Shown here: positions 1 to 9,544 of the stretch, one piece after another | Position numbering within the stretch: position 1 is the first letter of the stretch | Layout of the letters: every line of letters begins with the position of its first letter | From: Nitrososphaerota archaeon | Lineage (GTDB): Archaea; Thermoproteota; Nitrososphaeria; Nitrososphaerales; CADDZS01 | Length of the DNA: 52,495 nt | Direction of reading: 5' to 3' | Assembly (NCBI GenBank): GCA_021325255.1 | Contig: JAJPHP010000005.1 | Location: 1-52,495, forward strand | The notes under the pieces: generated by a model | Database searches by the model: none | The model's input: the letters and a program-made list of their open reading frames with translations, nothing else | What the model was told of the DNA's origin: nothing | Made by a program: the position numbers and the translations under genes

Positions 1-99
1 GCTGAGAAAGCTCGCGTCCCAGAGCGATAGGGTAGCATCAGCCATGCGTAACGCAAAGATTCCCCTCCCACCAATATCGCATTGCTAATCCAAAGATGA

Positions 100-342
100 A
101 TAGAAGAGTCAGTCTGCGCAACCCCTACCATACAGACAACCTCAAACCCCGATTCGCTCGCCAAGTTCTTCCGAAGTCACAAGTGGGTTGTGGACAGGAG
201 CGAGCCGCACGGCCGTGACGGCATTCTAACAAGGATACATTGCATCAATTGCGGCCTGGAGCGCGTCTCAATCCTAGCGGACATTGAAGAGAGTGCAAAG
301 AGGGCAAGCGATTTCAGACTGAAAAATGGGAAAGCAGAATAA
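100..342 (+). CDS. possible small CxxC protein fragment
   Basis: An open frame runs from just after a TGA at 97-99 to a TAA at 340-342. Its second half looks protein-like, with a single CINC (Cys-x2-Cys) motif followed by a charged helix that ends near residue 80. There is no ATG; the only conventional start in the plausible part is GTG at 190. It could be the 3-prime part of a decayed zinc-binding gene or a chance frame. Nothing else convincing is seen in bases 1-360. Confidence 0.22.
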   Translation: MEESVCATPTIQTTSNPDSLAKFFRSHKWVVDRSEPHGRDGILTRIHCINCGLERVSILADIEESAKRASDFRLKNGKAE

Positions 343-362
343 TAGTGCAGCTGCTTTTCTCT

Positions 363-631
363 CTACTCAGTTTTCTGCGAGCGCAGGGTCCAGCTGTTCT
401 TGCCGTACCTTGCCTTCCACTCAGGTTTTTCACTGTGAGCGAGTATCTTCGTATTCAGATGAAAGTTGAACCCGGAGGCCGTAACACCGCGAGACCGTCC
501 AAAACTTTTTCTCCGCAGTAGGGGCACCGACGCCAGATGCCCGACCCGTCTCTTTTGACTATGTACTCTTCGAATTCGAGTCTCCCTGTTGTTGTATTAG
601 TTGACGATGTTGATGATGGCGAAGTTGACAT
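363..631 (-). pseudogene. small C2H2-like zinc-finger protein, frameshifted
   Basis: The frame starts at ATG 631 with a Ser/Thr-rich leader, then a segment ending in CPYCGEKV, and stops at 455. If one base is added to the A5 run in the GGAGAAAAAGTTTT stretch near 505-520, the frame continues to 363 and reads GFNFHLNTKILAH followed by a basic tail. This gives a Cys-x2-Cys ... His-x6-His arrangement typical of a single zinc finger. The restored product would be about 89 residues. The lesion is either a real slippage mutation or a homopolymer error. It lies 9 bases after the end of the hypothetical gene at 640-882 on the same strand, so the two may be co-transcribed. Confidence 0.5.
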
Positions 632-639
632 ATGCTTCG

Positions 640-882
640 TTAAACCATCTTCTTCCTACTTTTCTCTGCTTGAAATTCATTCTTTCCAAAATCCAGATAC
701 AAGCCGGTTGTTTGCTTGGATCTGAATTCATAGTACGGATTGCTACATAGTGTAAAGACCATTTCAGAAATAGATGTTGGAAACCATTGCTTCGACTTCT
801 GGTCTTTCCTGAGGTCTAACTGAATGCTGGAGAGCTCCTTCCCAACTTTTGAGCCGATTGGAATGACCGACCTATGGTACAC
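640..882 (-). CDS. hypothetical protein, 80 aa
   Basis: A frame with GTG start at 882 ends 9 bases before the zinc-finger gene at 631, which suggests a two-gene unit. The open frame continues upstream to about 943 without another start codon and the extension also looks protein-like, so the true start may lie further up or be lost. The composition is ordinary and soluble. No family was recognised. Confidence 0.35.
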   Translation of the reverse strand: MYHRSVIPIGSKVGKELSSIQLDLRKDQKSKQWFPTSISEMVFTLCSNPYYEFRSKQTTGLYLDFGKNEFQAEKSRKKMV

Positions 883-1021
883 TGAGCGTATGCAACCAGC
901 AGAAACAAAAACTCTAACTTTACGATGGAGATCGGCGTCCGATTCTCAAAGCTGGGGCAGAGCGAACAGAAGATCTTTCTTTCTTCTCGAAGCTATGTCT
1001 GCTCCCAGTATCCAAGTCAAG

Positions 1022-1717
1022 CTATGAAAGATGCGCCCTAAAGAAGGCTAGAGTCTTCTCCCAAGCGTCCCTAGCTGCTTCGGGCCGGTAAGAGATGGGA
1101 CTCTGGTCGTTGAAGAAGGCATGCGGACAGCCAGGGTAGGAAAGGAGTCGCGCGTCCTTCCCCATTCTCCTCAACTTTTCTTCGAGGTCACGCGCTTGCT
1201 CGGGCTTCACAGATCTATCCTGATCTCCATAAATCAACAAAAGCGGTGTGCTGATTCGCTTGAGCTTTTCGTCGTTCGGGAGGCGGCTCGCGTAGTAGAT
1301 TGCCCCCGCTGCGACGTATTTTGACCCACAGACGAAATTGAAAGCATGGGTACCTCCGAAGCAAAAGCCTGTAATCACAATCTTGCTGTCTTGGACGAGT
1401 CCTGACCCTCGAAGGTGGTCAAGAGACGATCCGATCATCTTCTCCGAGGCGTCCACGCTTACGCTCGAAGAGAGTTCCATTGCCTTGTCACTGCTCGTTG
1501 CATACACGCCGTTGAACAGATCTGGCGCGAGAGCCACGTAGCCCTCCCGTGCGTACCTATCGGCGACGTCCTTGATGTGTGGCACAAGCCCCCACCACTC
1601 ATGTATGATGATAATTCCTGGACGCTTTCCCGTTCCATTGCCGGCCTGATGACTCAGGTAGGCTGGAATTTGTCTACCCTCGCTCTCAAATGTGATCATG
1701 CTGCTCTTGGATGACAT
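1022..1717 (-). CDS. dienelactone hydrolase family protein
   Basis: An alpha/beta hydrolase of the dienelactone hydrolase family (about 231 residues, normal length). The family uses a Cys-Asp-His triad to open lactone or ester bonds in the cytoplasm. The strand-3 signature IIIIHEWWG is near residue 40, the nucleophile elbow is GFCFGG (Cys about 119), the acid is in YGDQD (about 165-167) and the histidine is in CPHAFF (about 199). ATG 1717 is preferred over TTG 1735 because family members begin shortly before the first strand. The physiological substrate is unknown. It is monocistronic, divergent from the MFS transporter. Confidence 0.85.
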   Translation of the reverse strand: MSSKSSMITFESEGRQIPAYLSHQAGNGTGKRPGIIIIHEWWGLVPHIKDVADRYAREGYVALAPDLFNGVYATSSDKAMELSSSVSVDASEKMIGSSLDHLRGSGLVQDSKIVITGFCFGGTHAFNFVCGSKYVAAGAIYYASRLPNDEKLKRISTPLLLIYGDQDRSVKPEQARDLEEKLRRMGKDARLLSYPGCPHAFFNDQSPISYRPEAARDAWEKTLAFFRAHLS

Positions 1718-2078
1718 GCGCTTTCTTCCGATCAACCTCGCTCTGTACTAACGAAAGCGAATTGGAAATCATCTTCGCTTTAAGCTTGTTTTTCAGCTAG
1801 TGCCGACGACGCTAGAATTTCAAGCTAGAATGTTTCGGATTGTCGAAGAAACAAAACTTCCATCTTTTTGAGCCTATCCGAGGAAGAAGAACAAAGGGCG
1901 TAAGTGTTGAAGTGATATCTCAAGAAAGACCTATTTCCTGTGATAGAAAACAACTAGGAGAAGATATACAACAAATCTTGCCGTTACTACTACTGCTGCT
2001 GGTCTGAGCGAAGAAAAAGGGACGATGCAAAAATAATTAAAAAAGGATGGAGGCGATGGCGACAGCATCAGCGAAGAA
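1718..2078. promoter_or_regulatory. divergent intergenic region with AT-rich promoter
   Basis: This is the gap between the dienelactone hydrolase (minus) and the MFS gene (plus). An AT-rich stretch at about 2030-2046 (aaaaataattaaaaaagg) lies 33-49 bases before the MFS start and is the best TATA-box candidate. The frames across this gap look like shadows. Confidence 0.35.
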
Positions 2079-3365
2079 TTGCAGAAGGGGACAGACAAAT
2101 TCTCTGTCACGCTTATACTTGTCAGCCGAATCTTCCGCAACTTCGCGGCTGGCCTCATCAACATAGTCTTTCCATACATAGTCCTAACTGTCCTAAACCA
2201 GGGAAGTTTCACGCTTGGGCTGATCTACACCGCAGCTCTGATTAGCACGGCCCTGCTTGGTCTTGCGATCGGGTTCGCGACGGACGCCTCGCCAAAGTTG
2301 ACTTTTGTAACTGCGCTGGCCACGCTCCCGATATCGACTCTTCTGCTCTTCGTCTTCTCCGATAGTCTGCTGGCGGCTTATGTTGCCGCCGTAGTCGGCG
2401 GATTCTCTGCGAGTGGATCCTTGGCAAGCGGCGGAGTTGGCGGCTTCATCCAGCCGATCCAGAGTACTATCACAGCGGGCATTACAAGCAGAAGGGATAG
2501 GACATTCTACTACGGGCTTCTCAGTTTCCTCACAGGAGTAAGTTCAGCAGCAGGGGCGCTGGTCGCGGGCCTGCCCTCTATAAACGACGTCATGCTGCTG
2601 GCAACAATCACAAGCTCTGCTTCGGTGATTCCCGCGTTGTTCGTAAGGATTCGCCAGGGCAGAAGCTCAAGGACCGAGGGCAATGCAAAGTCAGGAGGAG
2701 ATTCCCCGAGAGGGACTGACGCAGCAAATCCATCTCAAGAAGAGAATACAGGCGACGCGACTCATTCCCATCGCCGTTTCGGGCTGAAGAGCGCGAACAT
2801 CATTGGCAAGTTTGGCCTGACCGGGATGATCAACGGCTTTGCAACCGGACTGATATTCCCATTCCTGATTCCTTTCTTCATCACCTACTATGGGTTAGCA
2901 AGGTCCGAGATGGGAGAGTTCGCATTCATATCTGGACTAATCGGCGCCTTCGCTCTTTTGCTCGGACCAAGGCTCGAGCACGAGTTGGGTTTTCTCAAAG
3001 GCGTGGTCGTGACGCGCGGGGCGACGGCGGTTCTCTCACTGATCTTCCCGTTCGTGCCACTGCTCCCCGTCTCTCTTGCAATCTACTTCATCCTGCCGCC
3101 GCTTCGCGTTGTGGCATTCCCAGTTGTCCAGACCGCGATGACCGACATGGTTCCAAGGGAAGAGCTTGGAAGAGCGTTCGGGATAAATCAAGGAGCTAGA
3201 ATCGGCGTTGCCTCTCTTGGAACTTCATTTGCAGGATACGAGTTCGACCAATCCTCATACGGGGTCCCCTTTGTGGCTTATGCGGCCGTGATGGCTGCTA
3301 ACCTTTACCTGTACGTTCGCTTCTTCTCCGGCTACAGGGATCCGATGAGGCGCAAGAGAGAATAG
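2079..3365 (+). CDS. MFS transporter
   Basis: A 428-residue integral membrane protein with two blocks of about six hydrophobic helices separated by a hydrophilic loop (about residues 185-230, rich in Ser, Gly and Glu). This is the 6+6 layout of the major facilitator superfamily. A basic stretch TSRRDRTF between helices is typical of MFS loops. The substrate cannot be read from sequence. The in-frame start is TTG 2079; the ATGs at 2047 and 2056 are in another frame, so the start is uncertain. It is likely a secondary exporter in the cytoplasmic membrane. Confidence 0.75.
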   Translation: MQKGTDKFSVTLILVSRIFRNFAAGLINIVFPYIVLTVLNQGSFTLGLIYTAALISTALLGLAIGFATDASPKLTFVTALATLPISTLLLFVFSDSLLAAYVAAVVGGFSASGSLASGGVGGFIQPIQSTITAGITSRRDRTFYYGLLSFLTGVSSAAGALVAGLPSINDVMLLATITSSASVIPALFVRIRQGRSSRTEGNAKSGGDSPRGTDAANPSQEENTGDATHSHRRFGLKSANIIGKFGLTGMINGFATGLIFPFLIPFFITYYGLARSEMGEFAFISGLIGAFALLLGPRLEHELGFLKGVVVTRGATAVLSLIFPFVPLLPVSLAIYFILPPLRVVAFPVVQTAMTDMVPREELGRAFGINQGARIGVASLGTSFAGYEFDQSSYGVPFVAYAAVMAANLYLYVRFFSGYRDPMRRKRE

Positions 3366-4063
3366 GAGCGTAATCGTAGTCTGCATCCGAATTCGAGGTT
3401 TACGGGTTTCGCAGGAGTATTCTCTTCATTTCGAACTTGTAGTATTCTGGATGATGACTTGCTCTTTCGTTTGGATCGCAGCTTCCTCGCGTGTCCATTG
3501 ATGAGGTAGAAGTGGGGAAAAGGATGGCGTCTTGCCGTAAGCTTGTATATTGGGCCTGCGCAATCTATCTGCGGGAAAGCGAGAGTTGCAATTTACAATA
3601 TCTGAGCTGCTCGGAGAACTCGCGAAGTTAAAGGTTCACGACCTCTCTCGACCATTGTACGACAGCATCCAGTTCACCATGCTGATCTGCCTTGTGGTCA
3701 ATTCTGTGAGTGCTATAAACGAGCTGACTAATTCTAAAACAACATCAAGATGAGATGTCTGCAAAAGAGAATCACAATGAGCCAATTTGCGAGTAATGTC
3801 TGTTTACTGTGGCAAAGTAACAAGGCGTAAATAATGGAAAACCTCGCGAACAACGAATCGACTGCGAATAATTGCAATCTCGCTTACATTGCGGATGATC
3901 ATCTTAAAGAAGCAAATGTTTCAGTGCAGATGAAATTGATGGCTTCTTACTTCCTTCGAGGGCATTTCTGGACCGATTCCAGCAGCTCCGCCGCCTTTCA
4001 TGAAAATATTGTATGCCTTCGTAGTTTTTAGGCGGAAGGAAGATCCGGTGGTAGTCAAAAGAA
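3366..4063. other. 700-base region with two weak small frames
   Basis: No gene is clear here. A TTG-started frame (3550-3753, 67 residues) and an ATG-started frame (3834-4031, 65 residues) are open. Neither shows a recognisable motif. The second is preceded by ggcgtaaata and is the more believable of the two. Confidence 0.3.
3834..4031 (+). CDS. hypothetical small protein, 65 aa
   Basis: An ATG-started frame 33 bases upstream of the ABC permease gene. It is rich in Asn and Ser, with no membrane segment and no motif I recognise. Its position could make it a leader gene of the ABC operon, but it may be a chance frame. Confidence 0.25.
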   Translation: MENLANNESTANNCNLAYIADDHLKEANVSVQMKLMASYFLRGHFWTDSSSSAAFHENIVCLRSF

Positions 4064-5641
4064 ATGGTGCATAACATAGATCCTATCTATCTCCTGGTCT
4101 CAATCACTGTAATCGCCTTCAGTTTCGGCCCAGTCCTCTATTGGTACTTTAAGAAGAAGGCCTTCACCAGATGGATTCTCCTTTACTCCTTCATTGCCTA
4201 TTTTGGGGCAATCGCGCTGAAATACATCGTACAAATTCCGACCATTGCCCCGTTTAGGGACGCTGTAGGGGGAAATCCAGCCGCGCTCGGCGCTTACTAT
4301 GGTTTGCAGACGGTCATCTTTGAGATCGGGGGCGCGTATCTCGTGGCGCGTTACGGTGTAAGGCGTGGTCAGTTGCATGCTCGAGATGCAGAAGGGTACG
4401 GCCTGGGCTTGGGTCTATGGGAAAATGGCGTCTATCTTGGGATTGTTTCCCTCATAAATCTCGTTTCATACTACGCCATACTTTCCTCCGGACCTAGCTC
4501 GCTGTCACAGCTAGTATACAACGCACTGATAAAATCGAGCCCTGACCTTTTTCTTCCCCCTGCACAAGCTCTGTCGAGCGTCGGATTCGGAATTCTAGAA
4601 AGATTCTCCTCCCTCCTCGCCCATTTTTCATGGGGCTACCTCGCTGTCATGGCCATTGTTTTTCGTAGAAGGCTCTTTCTTGCCCTAGCGCTGCCGTTGG
4701 GCTTGATTGATTTCTTGGTTCCGTTTGCTGGTATTTTAGGTGTTCCCCTTTTCGAACTCATCATTTTTGTGATCTCTTTCTCTTTTCTAATCATTGCATT
4801 GTTTGTGACCCGTAAGGTACGCAAACAGGCACTTGCATCGATCTCTTCCACAAATCCCATAACGGAGCCTTTGAGACAAGGAGAGCAACCACAATCATCT
4901 TCCGTGAATACCGCGACTGATAACTCTCCAAAATCTCTCGTATACATGAACTTCAGGAGGTCGATCAGCTACGGGAAGGTATACTTCATAATGGGAATAG
5001 TACTTTCGGCAATATTCAGCGCCACCATAGCCGCAAGCATTCAGAGCGCGGCGACTAGTTCGCCTCAAGTCAATCCTTCGATCGTTTCGCAGATACCGGC
5101 CCTCTCTATTCCACTCGGCGCTTTAATCGGCTCACTTGGTGGATTGATGATCTTCGCGAGTGACAAGGCAAAGGGGGTCTACGAGTACTTGATCGCATAT
5201 GGAGTGAACGTCTCGAGCATTTTCTGGTCCATAGTACTGGCCACGACGGGGCTCGTATCGATAATCCTCGTAATTTCTGTCTCGATGGTCGTTGGAGTAT
5301 TAGTTGCCCTGGGTGTCCCAATAACCTACTCGTTTATCGAACTTTTGATCTTCTACGTAATTCCGATGAGTTATACCAGCACGATGTTCATGAGTATGGC
5401 TGGCATGATCTGGACATCCCTCACGACTAGAAGAGCGGGGCTCAACAGTCCAGTGGGTGCTGCACCAATTCTGGGAATCGTGCCGATGCTCGTTGTCGTA
5501 TTTCTTTCGAGCAAAGTGGGCCCAGGCAACTTCATTCTTCTCGCTGGATCTGTATCAATCGCTCTTCTTATCTCAGTCGGATCTATGGTTGCGGTGTCGG
5601 GAAGGAAAATGGTAAGGGAGAGGTTTCTTTCAAATGCTTAG
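4064..5641 (+). CDS. ABC-2 type permease with YhfC-like N-terminal half
   Basis: A 525-residue membrane protein in two parts. Residues 1-250 hold about seven hydrophobic helices and resemble YhfC-type intramembrane proteins (AYYGLQTVIFEIGGAYLVAR, LGLWENGVYLG). A hydrophilic linker covers about 255-290. Residues 300-525 hold six helices and resemble an ABC-2 permease. The ATPase gene follows 48 bases after the stop, so the pair probably forms one ABC exporter. The N-terminal family is sometimes linked to membrane peptidase-like folds; its role here is unknown. The ATG start is well placed. Confidence 0.65.
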   Translation: MVHNIDPIYLLVSITVIAFSFGPVLYWYFKKKAFTRWILLYSFIAYFGAIALKYIVQIPTIAPFRDAVGGNPAALGAYYGLQTVIFEIGGAYLVARYGVRRGQLHARDAEGYGLGLGLWENGVYLGIVSLINLVSYYAILSSGPSSLSQLVYNALIKSSPDLFLPPAQALSSVGFGILERFSSLLAHFSWGYLAVMAIVFRRRLFLALALPLGLIDFLVPFAGILGVPLFELIIFVISFSFLIIALFVTRKVRKQALASISSTNPITEPLRQGEQPQSSSVNTATDNSPKSLVYMNFRRSISYGKVYFIMGIVLSAIFSATIAASIQSAATSSPQVNPSIVSQIPALSIPLGALIGSLGGLMIFASDKAKGVYEYLIAYGVNVSSIFWSIVLATTGLVSIILVISVSMVVGVLVALGVPITYSFIELLIFYVIPMSYTSTMFMSMAGMIWTSLTTRRAGLNSPVGAAPILGIVPMLVVVFLSSKVGPGNFILLAGSVSIALLISVGSMVAVSGRKMVRERFLSNA

Positions 5642-5689
5642 CAATTCAATTTCAGAATTTGTTGATTGTCGCGGAGCAAAGCTTGTTTC

Positions 5690-6595
5690 ATGACTACCAC
5701 GGACTTGTCGAACAGTCCTCGCCCGCCGGATGTAGAGATTGGACCCTCTGGATCTTCAATCTTAGTGGAGCAACTTGTTTCAGGCTATTATGGAAAGAAG
5801 GTAATCGACGGAATTTCTTTCTCGATAAATAAACCTGGAATATATGTCGTGCTAGGATCCAACGGCGCGGGCAAGACAACTCTATTCCGAACTCTCGCAG
5901 GAATCTTGAAACCGTACTCTGGCAAAGTTGAGATAAACGGCTTGTCGAGCGAATCCCAGGGAGCAAGGCAGCAGCTTGACTACCTGACACACATCGATGG
6001 CATCCCTGACGGAATGCGAGTCGTAGATGCGCTGAGGTTCTACGCAAACGTGGAGAGGGCGAGTGAGAGCGACGTAAACAGAGTCATTACTTTGCTCGGG
6101 CTCGAAGAACTAAAGCTCAGATACTTTTCGCAGCTCAGTCAGGGACAGAAGAAGAGAGTGTCCATCGCGAGAATCTTTCTGCTGGAGAAGAGCATCTATC
6201 TGTTGGATGAGCCGACGAGCAACCTCGACCCGAAGGTGTCCCGTGAGATAAGAGAACTGATCCTGGACTTGAGCAAGAACAAGATAGTCCTCTACTCATC
6301 TCACAATCTCTACGAGGCAAGGGAGATCGGAAACGAGGTACTGGCCATCAGCAAAGGTAAGCTCGCCATGTTCGGTAAGATCGATGAGATTAAGACTCAA
6401 AAGTACGTCGTTGGGATAAGGGCGTTCGACGCTGATCAAATATTGAAAGCATACAAGAAGGAAGGCGATTACTACCTCCTCGAGCTGAGCGGACCCGAGG
6501 AGGTTCCGAAAATTATTGCCGAACTCGTCGCGAAAGGTGTAAAAATACGCGAGGTCAAGGAGATGCAGAATCCTCTAGAGGAGCTCTTCTCGTAA
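5690..6595 (+). CDS. ABC transporter ATP-binding protein
   Basis: An ABC-type ATPase of about 301 residues that should energise the preceding permease. It has Walker A GSNGAGKTT (about 56-64), signature LSQGQKKR (about 149), Walker B LLDEPTSNLD (about 171-180) and the H-loop histidine in SSHN (about 205). A C-terminal extension of about 80 residues follows, as in many ABC-2 exporters. ATG 5690 is preferred over TTG 5666. All catalytic residues are present, so the protein should be active. Confidence 0.9.
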   Translation: MTTTDLSNSPRPPDVEIGPSGSSILVEQLVSGYYGKKVIDGISFSINKPGIYVVLGSNGAGKTTLFRTLAGILKPYSGKVEINGLSSESQGARQQLDYLTHIDGIPDGMRVVDALRFYANVERASESDVNRVITLLGLEELKLRYFSQLSQGQKKRVSIARIFLLEKSIYLLDEPTSNLDPKVSREIRELILDLSKNKIVLYSSHNLYEAREIGNEVLAISKGKLAMFGKIDEIKTQKYVVGIRAFDADQILKAYKKEGDYYLLELSGPEEVPKIIAELVAKGVKIREVKEMQNPLEELFS

Positions 6596-6637
6596 CAGCT
6601 CACGAACTCTGTTGCTAGGCTTGAGGGATTATACAAC

Positions 6638-6946
6638 ATGCCGTTACCCGTTGGATTGTATGTGGCAATCGGTGCTCTTCTAGTCATCATCGCCGTTTTT
6701 CTCGTGGGAATGAGAGGGCGCGGCAGACTCATCGAGTGCCCGGAGTGTGGAGAGAGATTTAGGCGGCCTGCATTTGCACAGAAACATAGTGGCTTTGGTA
6801 TTTCTATGCCAGGGCTCGGAGACTACGTTTGCCCAAAGTGCAACTACAAGGCGACCACTTCTAGTTTCCGATACGTTGGAGAGGAAGAAGGGAAGGACAC
6901 TGTAGGCGCAAAGGGTTCGGGCGAGGGTAAAGAGAAGACTGAGTAA
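6638..6946 (+). CDS. membrane-anchored zinc-ribbon protein
   Basis: A 102-residue protein with one N-terminal transmembrane helix (about 5-27) followed by a zinc ribbon: ECPECGERF and, 28 residues later, YVCPKCNYK. The C-terminal tail is charged (Glu, Lys, Gly). It lies 42 bases after the ABC ATPase on the same strand and may be the last gene of that operon. Single-helix zinc-ribbon proteins of this kind are common in archaea and mostly uncharacterised. Confidence 0.65.
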   Translation: MPLPVGLYVAIGALLVIIAVFLVGMRGRGRLIECPECGERFRRPAFAQKHSGFGISMPGLGDYVCPKCNYKATTSSFRYVGEEEGKDTVGAKGSGEGKEKTE

Positions 6947-7213
6947 GTATGCCATCATGCCATTTCAAATGAGTATCAGATAGCTCTTATTTAGTGCTCT
7001 ATTGGATATTCGCTTGCGCAAAGGACAATCTCTGTTATGGCGTTTTCAATGAGTGTCCGCCATTCTCGTCTTCCTGCTACGCTTCATGACATCGAGTCGC
7101 GCATCGACCAGCGAACCATAGTGATTACACACACGACCGCAGTTGGTAGCATTATTTTATAGTCAGACTCCTCATTGCAGACGATGCAGCGCACGCGAAT
7201 TGCGTGCATGTGA
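6947..7213. other. intergenic region with possible promoter
   Basis: No gene is seen. A TATA-like stretch (cattattttatagtc, about 7149-7163) lies about 50 bases before the GTG at 7214. Confidence 0.25.
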
Positions 7214-7456
7214 GTGCTGCTGTTTGCTTCATTCCTCGCCAAATTGCCTGCTTACAATTTCGGACAGGTCAATCCATTACAAAGAGAAACAAGATTTCAA
7301 CTCGAGACGACAATCTTCCAGTATGAATCCTTGCGCTTTATCTACAGCCCGAGCGGCCTTCCAGTAATCTTCCTGTGTGCCACAGCCGCAATCACGGTTG
7401 CCATCGTGGCCATTTACGGGCACAAGAACCTAGTTAGAGCAAAGAAGAAGAAGTGA
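7214..7456 (+). CDS. small membrane protein with C-terminal anchor
   Basis: An 80-residue frame from GTG 7214. It has a short hydrophobic N-terminus that could be a signal segment, a polar middle, a strong helix at about 49-68 and a basic tail ending in KKKK. This layout suggests an extracytoplasmic domain held by a C-terminal anchor. An in-frame TGA lies immediately before the GTG. No family was recognised. Confidence 0.4.
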   Translation: MLLFASFLAKLPAYNFGQVNPLQRETRFQLETTIFQYESLRFIYSPSGLPVIFLCATAAITVAIVAIYGHKNLVRAKKKK

Positions 7457-7486
7457 TTTGAGCGGTGTTCATTCTCTTTTCACTAC

Positions 7487-7956
7487 TCACCTTATTCCCA
7501 GAGCATCCTTCAGATCCATGGCGTGGTCCTGTTCGTGCACAATTATATCGCGCAAGACCTGCGAAACAGCAAATTTACCCGCACGCTCTGCCTGCTTTAT
7601 CCTCCCGGAAAAGTTCCCTATTGTCTTCTCCTCGGCCCGCAGATCGATTTGGAGCATCTCCTTCGGGTTGTCGGAGGTCTGGCGCTCAAACGGCTCCGTG
7701 CTCGGCTCCCCGCCGAGGTAATCGATCTCCCTTGCGACAAGCAATGCGTGCTGAAGTTCTTGGGAAGCGTGCTGTCTCAGTTGTTCGGCAATGTCAGTGT
7801 ACTGCGCCCCTTCAACGTCGCACTGAACACGACGTACTTTATTATAGTCTTGTACTCCCCGCCAAGGTCCTGGTCCAACCCCTCGATCAGTTCCTCGTTG
7901 GACGGAGCTCCTGCCGGCTCGCTTGGCTTAGGTCTTACTGATTGTTCTGTTGTCAA
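7487..7956 (-). pseudogene. ferritin-like (bacterioferritin/Dps-type) protein, frameshifted
   Basis: A four-helix ferritin-like iron-binding protein. The N-terminal frame starts at TTG 7956 and includes LDQDLGGEYKTIIKYVV. The C-terminal frame contains Glu-x2-His pairs in ELQHALLV and EQDHAMDL plus EEKTIGNF, the expected diiron ligands. The two frames join only if one G is added to the G run near 7812 (AAGGGGCGCAG). The restored product of about 156 residues has the normal family length. It would store or detoxify iron. Either a recent one-base deletion or a sequencing error explains the break. Confidence 0.7.
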
Positions 7957-8284
7957 TACGAAAGGAAAAAAGCCTCTCCGATAGTCTCGTTTGCGGTACC
8001 TGGCGTTAGACTCGCACGCGAGTCAGATTCAGGTAGCGCTGGAGAACTTGTCTTTATACTGCAACTATAGTAAAAAGTGAGTGCCGTTCGCAGTGTGCCT
8101 AACCAAACGTTACGATTGAACTATTTTTCACGAAGTACGCCCTTTCAAACCGATGCGGAGGAGGAATCGGATTACATGACAGCTCTGATAAGACTCTTCT
8201 TGCTGAAAGTTACTAATCATCTTATGAAATTTCAAAAAGGGCAAAGATTCCGTCGTATCTCTTTCCTTTGTTTTTTCAACTTAG
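7957..8284. other. intergenic region, nothing convincing
   Basis: No gene-like frame with recognisable content is seen. A TATA-like tctttatactg is present near 8050, but no gene follows it convincingly. Confidence 0.3.
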
Positions 8285-9544
8285 CTAGAGACCCGGAATA
8301 ACTTCCTTCAAAATTGAAATAAATTCCTGATCGGTGAGTATTCGTTTCTTTTCCTCTGAAGTCGCTTTGACTCTCTCCAAGACTTTGTCGATCTTGTCAT
8401 CAGGCACCGAGATGTTGAGCTTCTTTGCCTTGAAGGTGATTGAATCTCTTCCACTCTTCTTTCCCAAAACAACGTTGACGTTACCCTCATGGCCGGCGAA
8501 AGATGGGAGGAAAGGGAACATTTCAAGCGGCATGTTCAATTCTTCAAGCCGCGACCACCAACCTGCAATAATGCCCGACTCCGTAGTAAACAAATTATCT
8601 CCGGTTATCGGCTTCTGCGGTGGCATTTTTATGAGAGAGAGTTCTTGAACAAGTTTAGAAAGAGGCCTTAGCTTATCGTATTTGATATTTGATCCAACGC
8701 CGTAGAGCAGCTTCAGGGCCATCGCGACCTCCTCAGTCGAAGCGTTTCCAGATCTTTCGCCGATTCCATTAACTGTTGTATGAACAGTATCCACACCCTC
8801 CATCACCGCTGCAATCGTGTTAGCGACAGCCAGTCCGAAATCGTTGTGCACGTGAATCTCAAGCGGCCTCCTCACACCTAGCTTTTCCTTTACTTTTCTG
8901 ACAAAGAAAGATATTGCGTGAGGAGACGCAACTCCAAACGTGTCAACCAAAGTTAGAGCATCCATGTATCCCTCTGTCGCCACGGCATTCACAAGTCGCC
9001 AGAAGATATCAAACGAAGCGCGCGTCGAATCAATTGTGAAGAACGTGACCGGCAACCCATGCTCATGCGCATACTCTGTTGCCTCTATCGATGCTCTGAG
9101 AGCTCTCTCCTCGCTCCAGCCGTATCCATATTTTATCAGGTGGTCACTCGAAGGCACTTCCATCATAATGCCGTCTGCGTCGCACTTTAGTGCCAGGTCC
9201 ACGTCACTCTTGATACAGCGGGCAAAAGTGTAGATTTTGCTTGTGAGTCCCAGATGGGTAATCTTCGTAATCGCCTCCATGTCCTGCTTGGAGACGCTCG
9301 GCATCCCGGCCTCGATCCTGTCCACTCCAGCTTCATCGAGCTTTTGGGCGATTCTAATTTTTTCGTCTTTGCGGAAGATTATATTGGCCTGCTGTTCCCC
9401 GTCCCTCAAAGTAATATCGTGAAACCTGACCGTGGGGGCAAGGTCCCTGAATTGACTGCGTACTTCTTCAGAGTAATTATAGAAACTCACAAAGTAGTTC
9501 TCTGTTCTGTAATCTTGCTTTTGATACGATGGTTGCTGCAGCAA
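8285..9544 (-). CDS. homocitrate/isopropylmalate synthase-family acyltransferase
   Basis: A 419-residue member of the HMGL-like aldolase family, which condenses acetyl-CoA with a 2-oxoacid. The catalytic start of the barrel, DITLRDGEQQA, is near residue 43, and the metal-binding HVHND is near 229. GIGERSGNA follows, typical of isopropylmalate/homocitrate/citramalate synthases. It lacks the C-terminal LeuA regulatory domain, which favours the homocitrate or (R)-citramalate branch, but the 2-oxoacid substrate cannot be assigned. It is monocistronic on the minus strand. Confidence 0.8.
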   Translation of the reverse strand: MLQQPSYQKQDYRTENYFVSFYNYSEEVRSQFRDLAPTVRFHDITLRDGEQQANIIFRKDEKIRIAQKLDEAGVDRIEAGMPSVSKQDMEAITKITHLGLTSKIYTFARCIKSDVDLALKCDADGIMMEVPSSDHLIKYGYGWSEERALRASIEATEYAHEHGLPVTFFTIDSTRASFDIFWRLVNAVATEGYMDALTLVDTFGVASPHAISFFVRKVKEKLGVRRPLEIHVHNDFGLAVANTIAAVMEGVDTVHTTVNGIGERSGNASTEEVAMALKLLYGVGSNIKYDKLRPLSKLVQELSLIKMPPQKPITGDNLFTTESGIIAGWWSRLEELNMPLEMFPFLPSFAGHEGNVNVVLGKKSGRDSITFKAKKLNISVPDDKIDKVLERVKATSEEKKRILTDQEFISILKEVIPGL

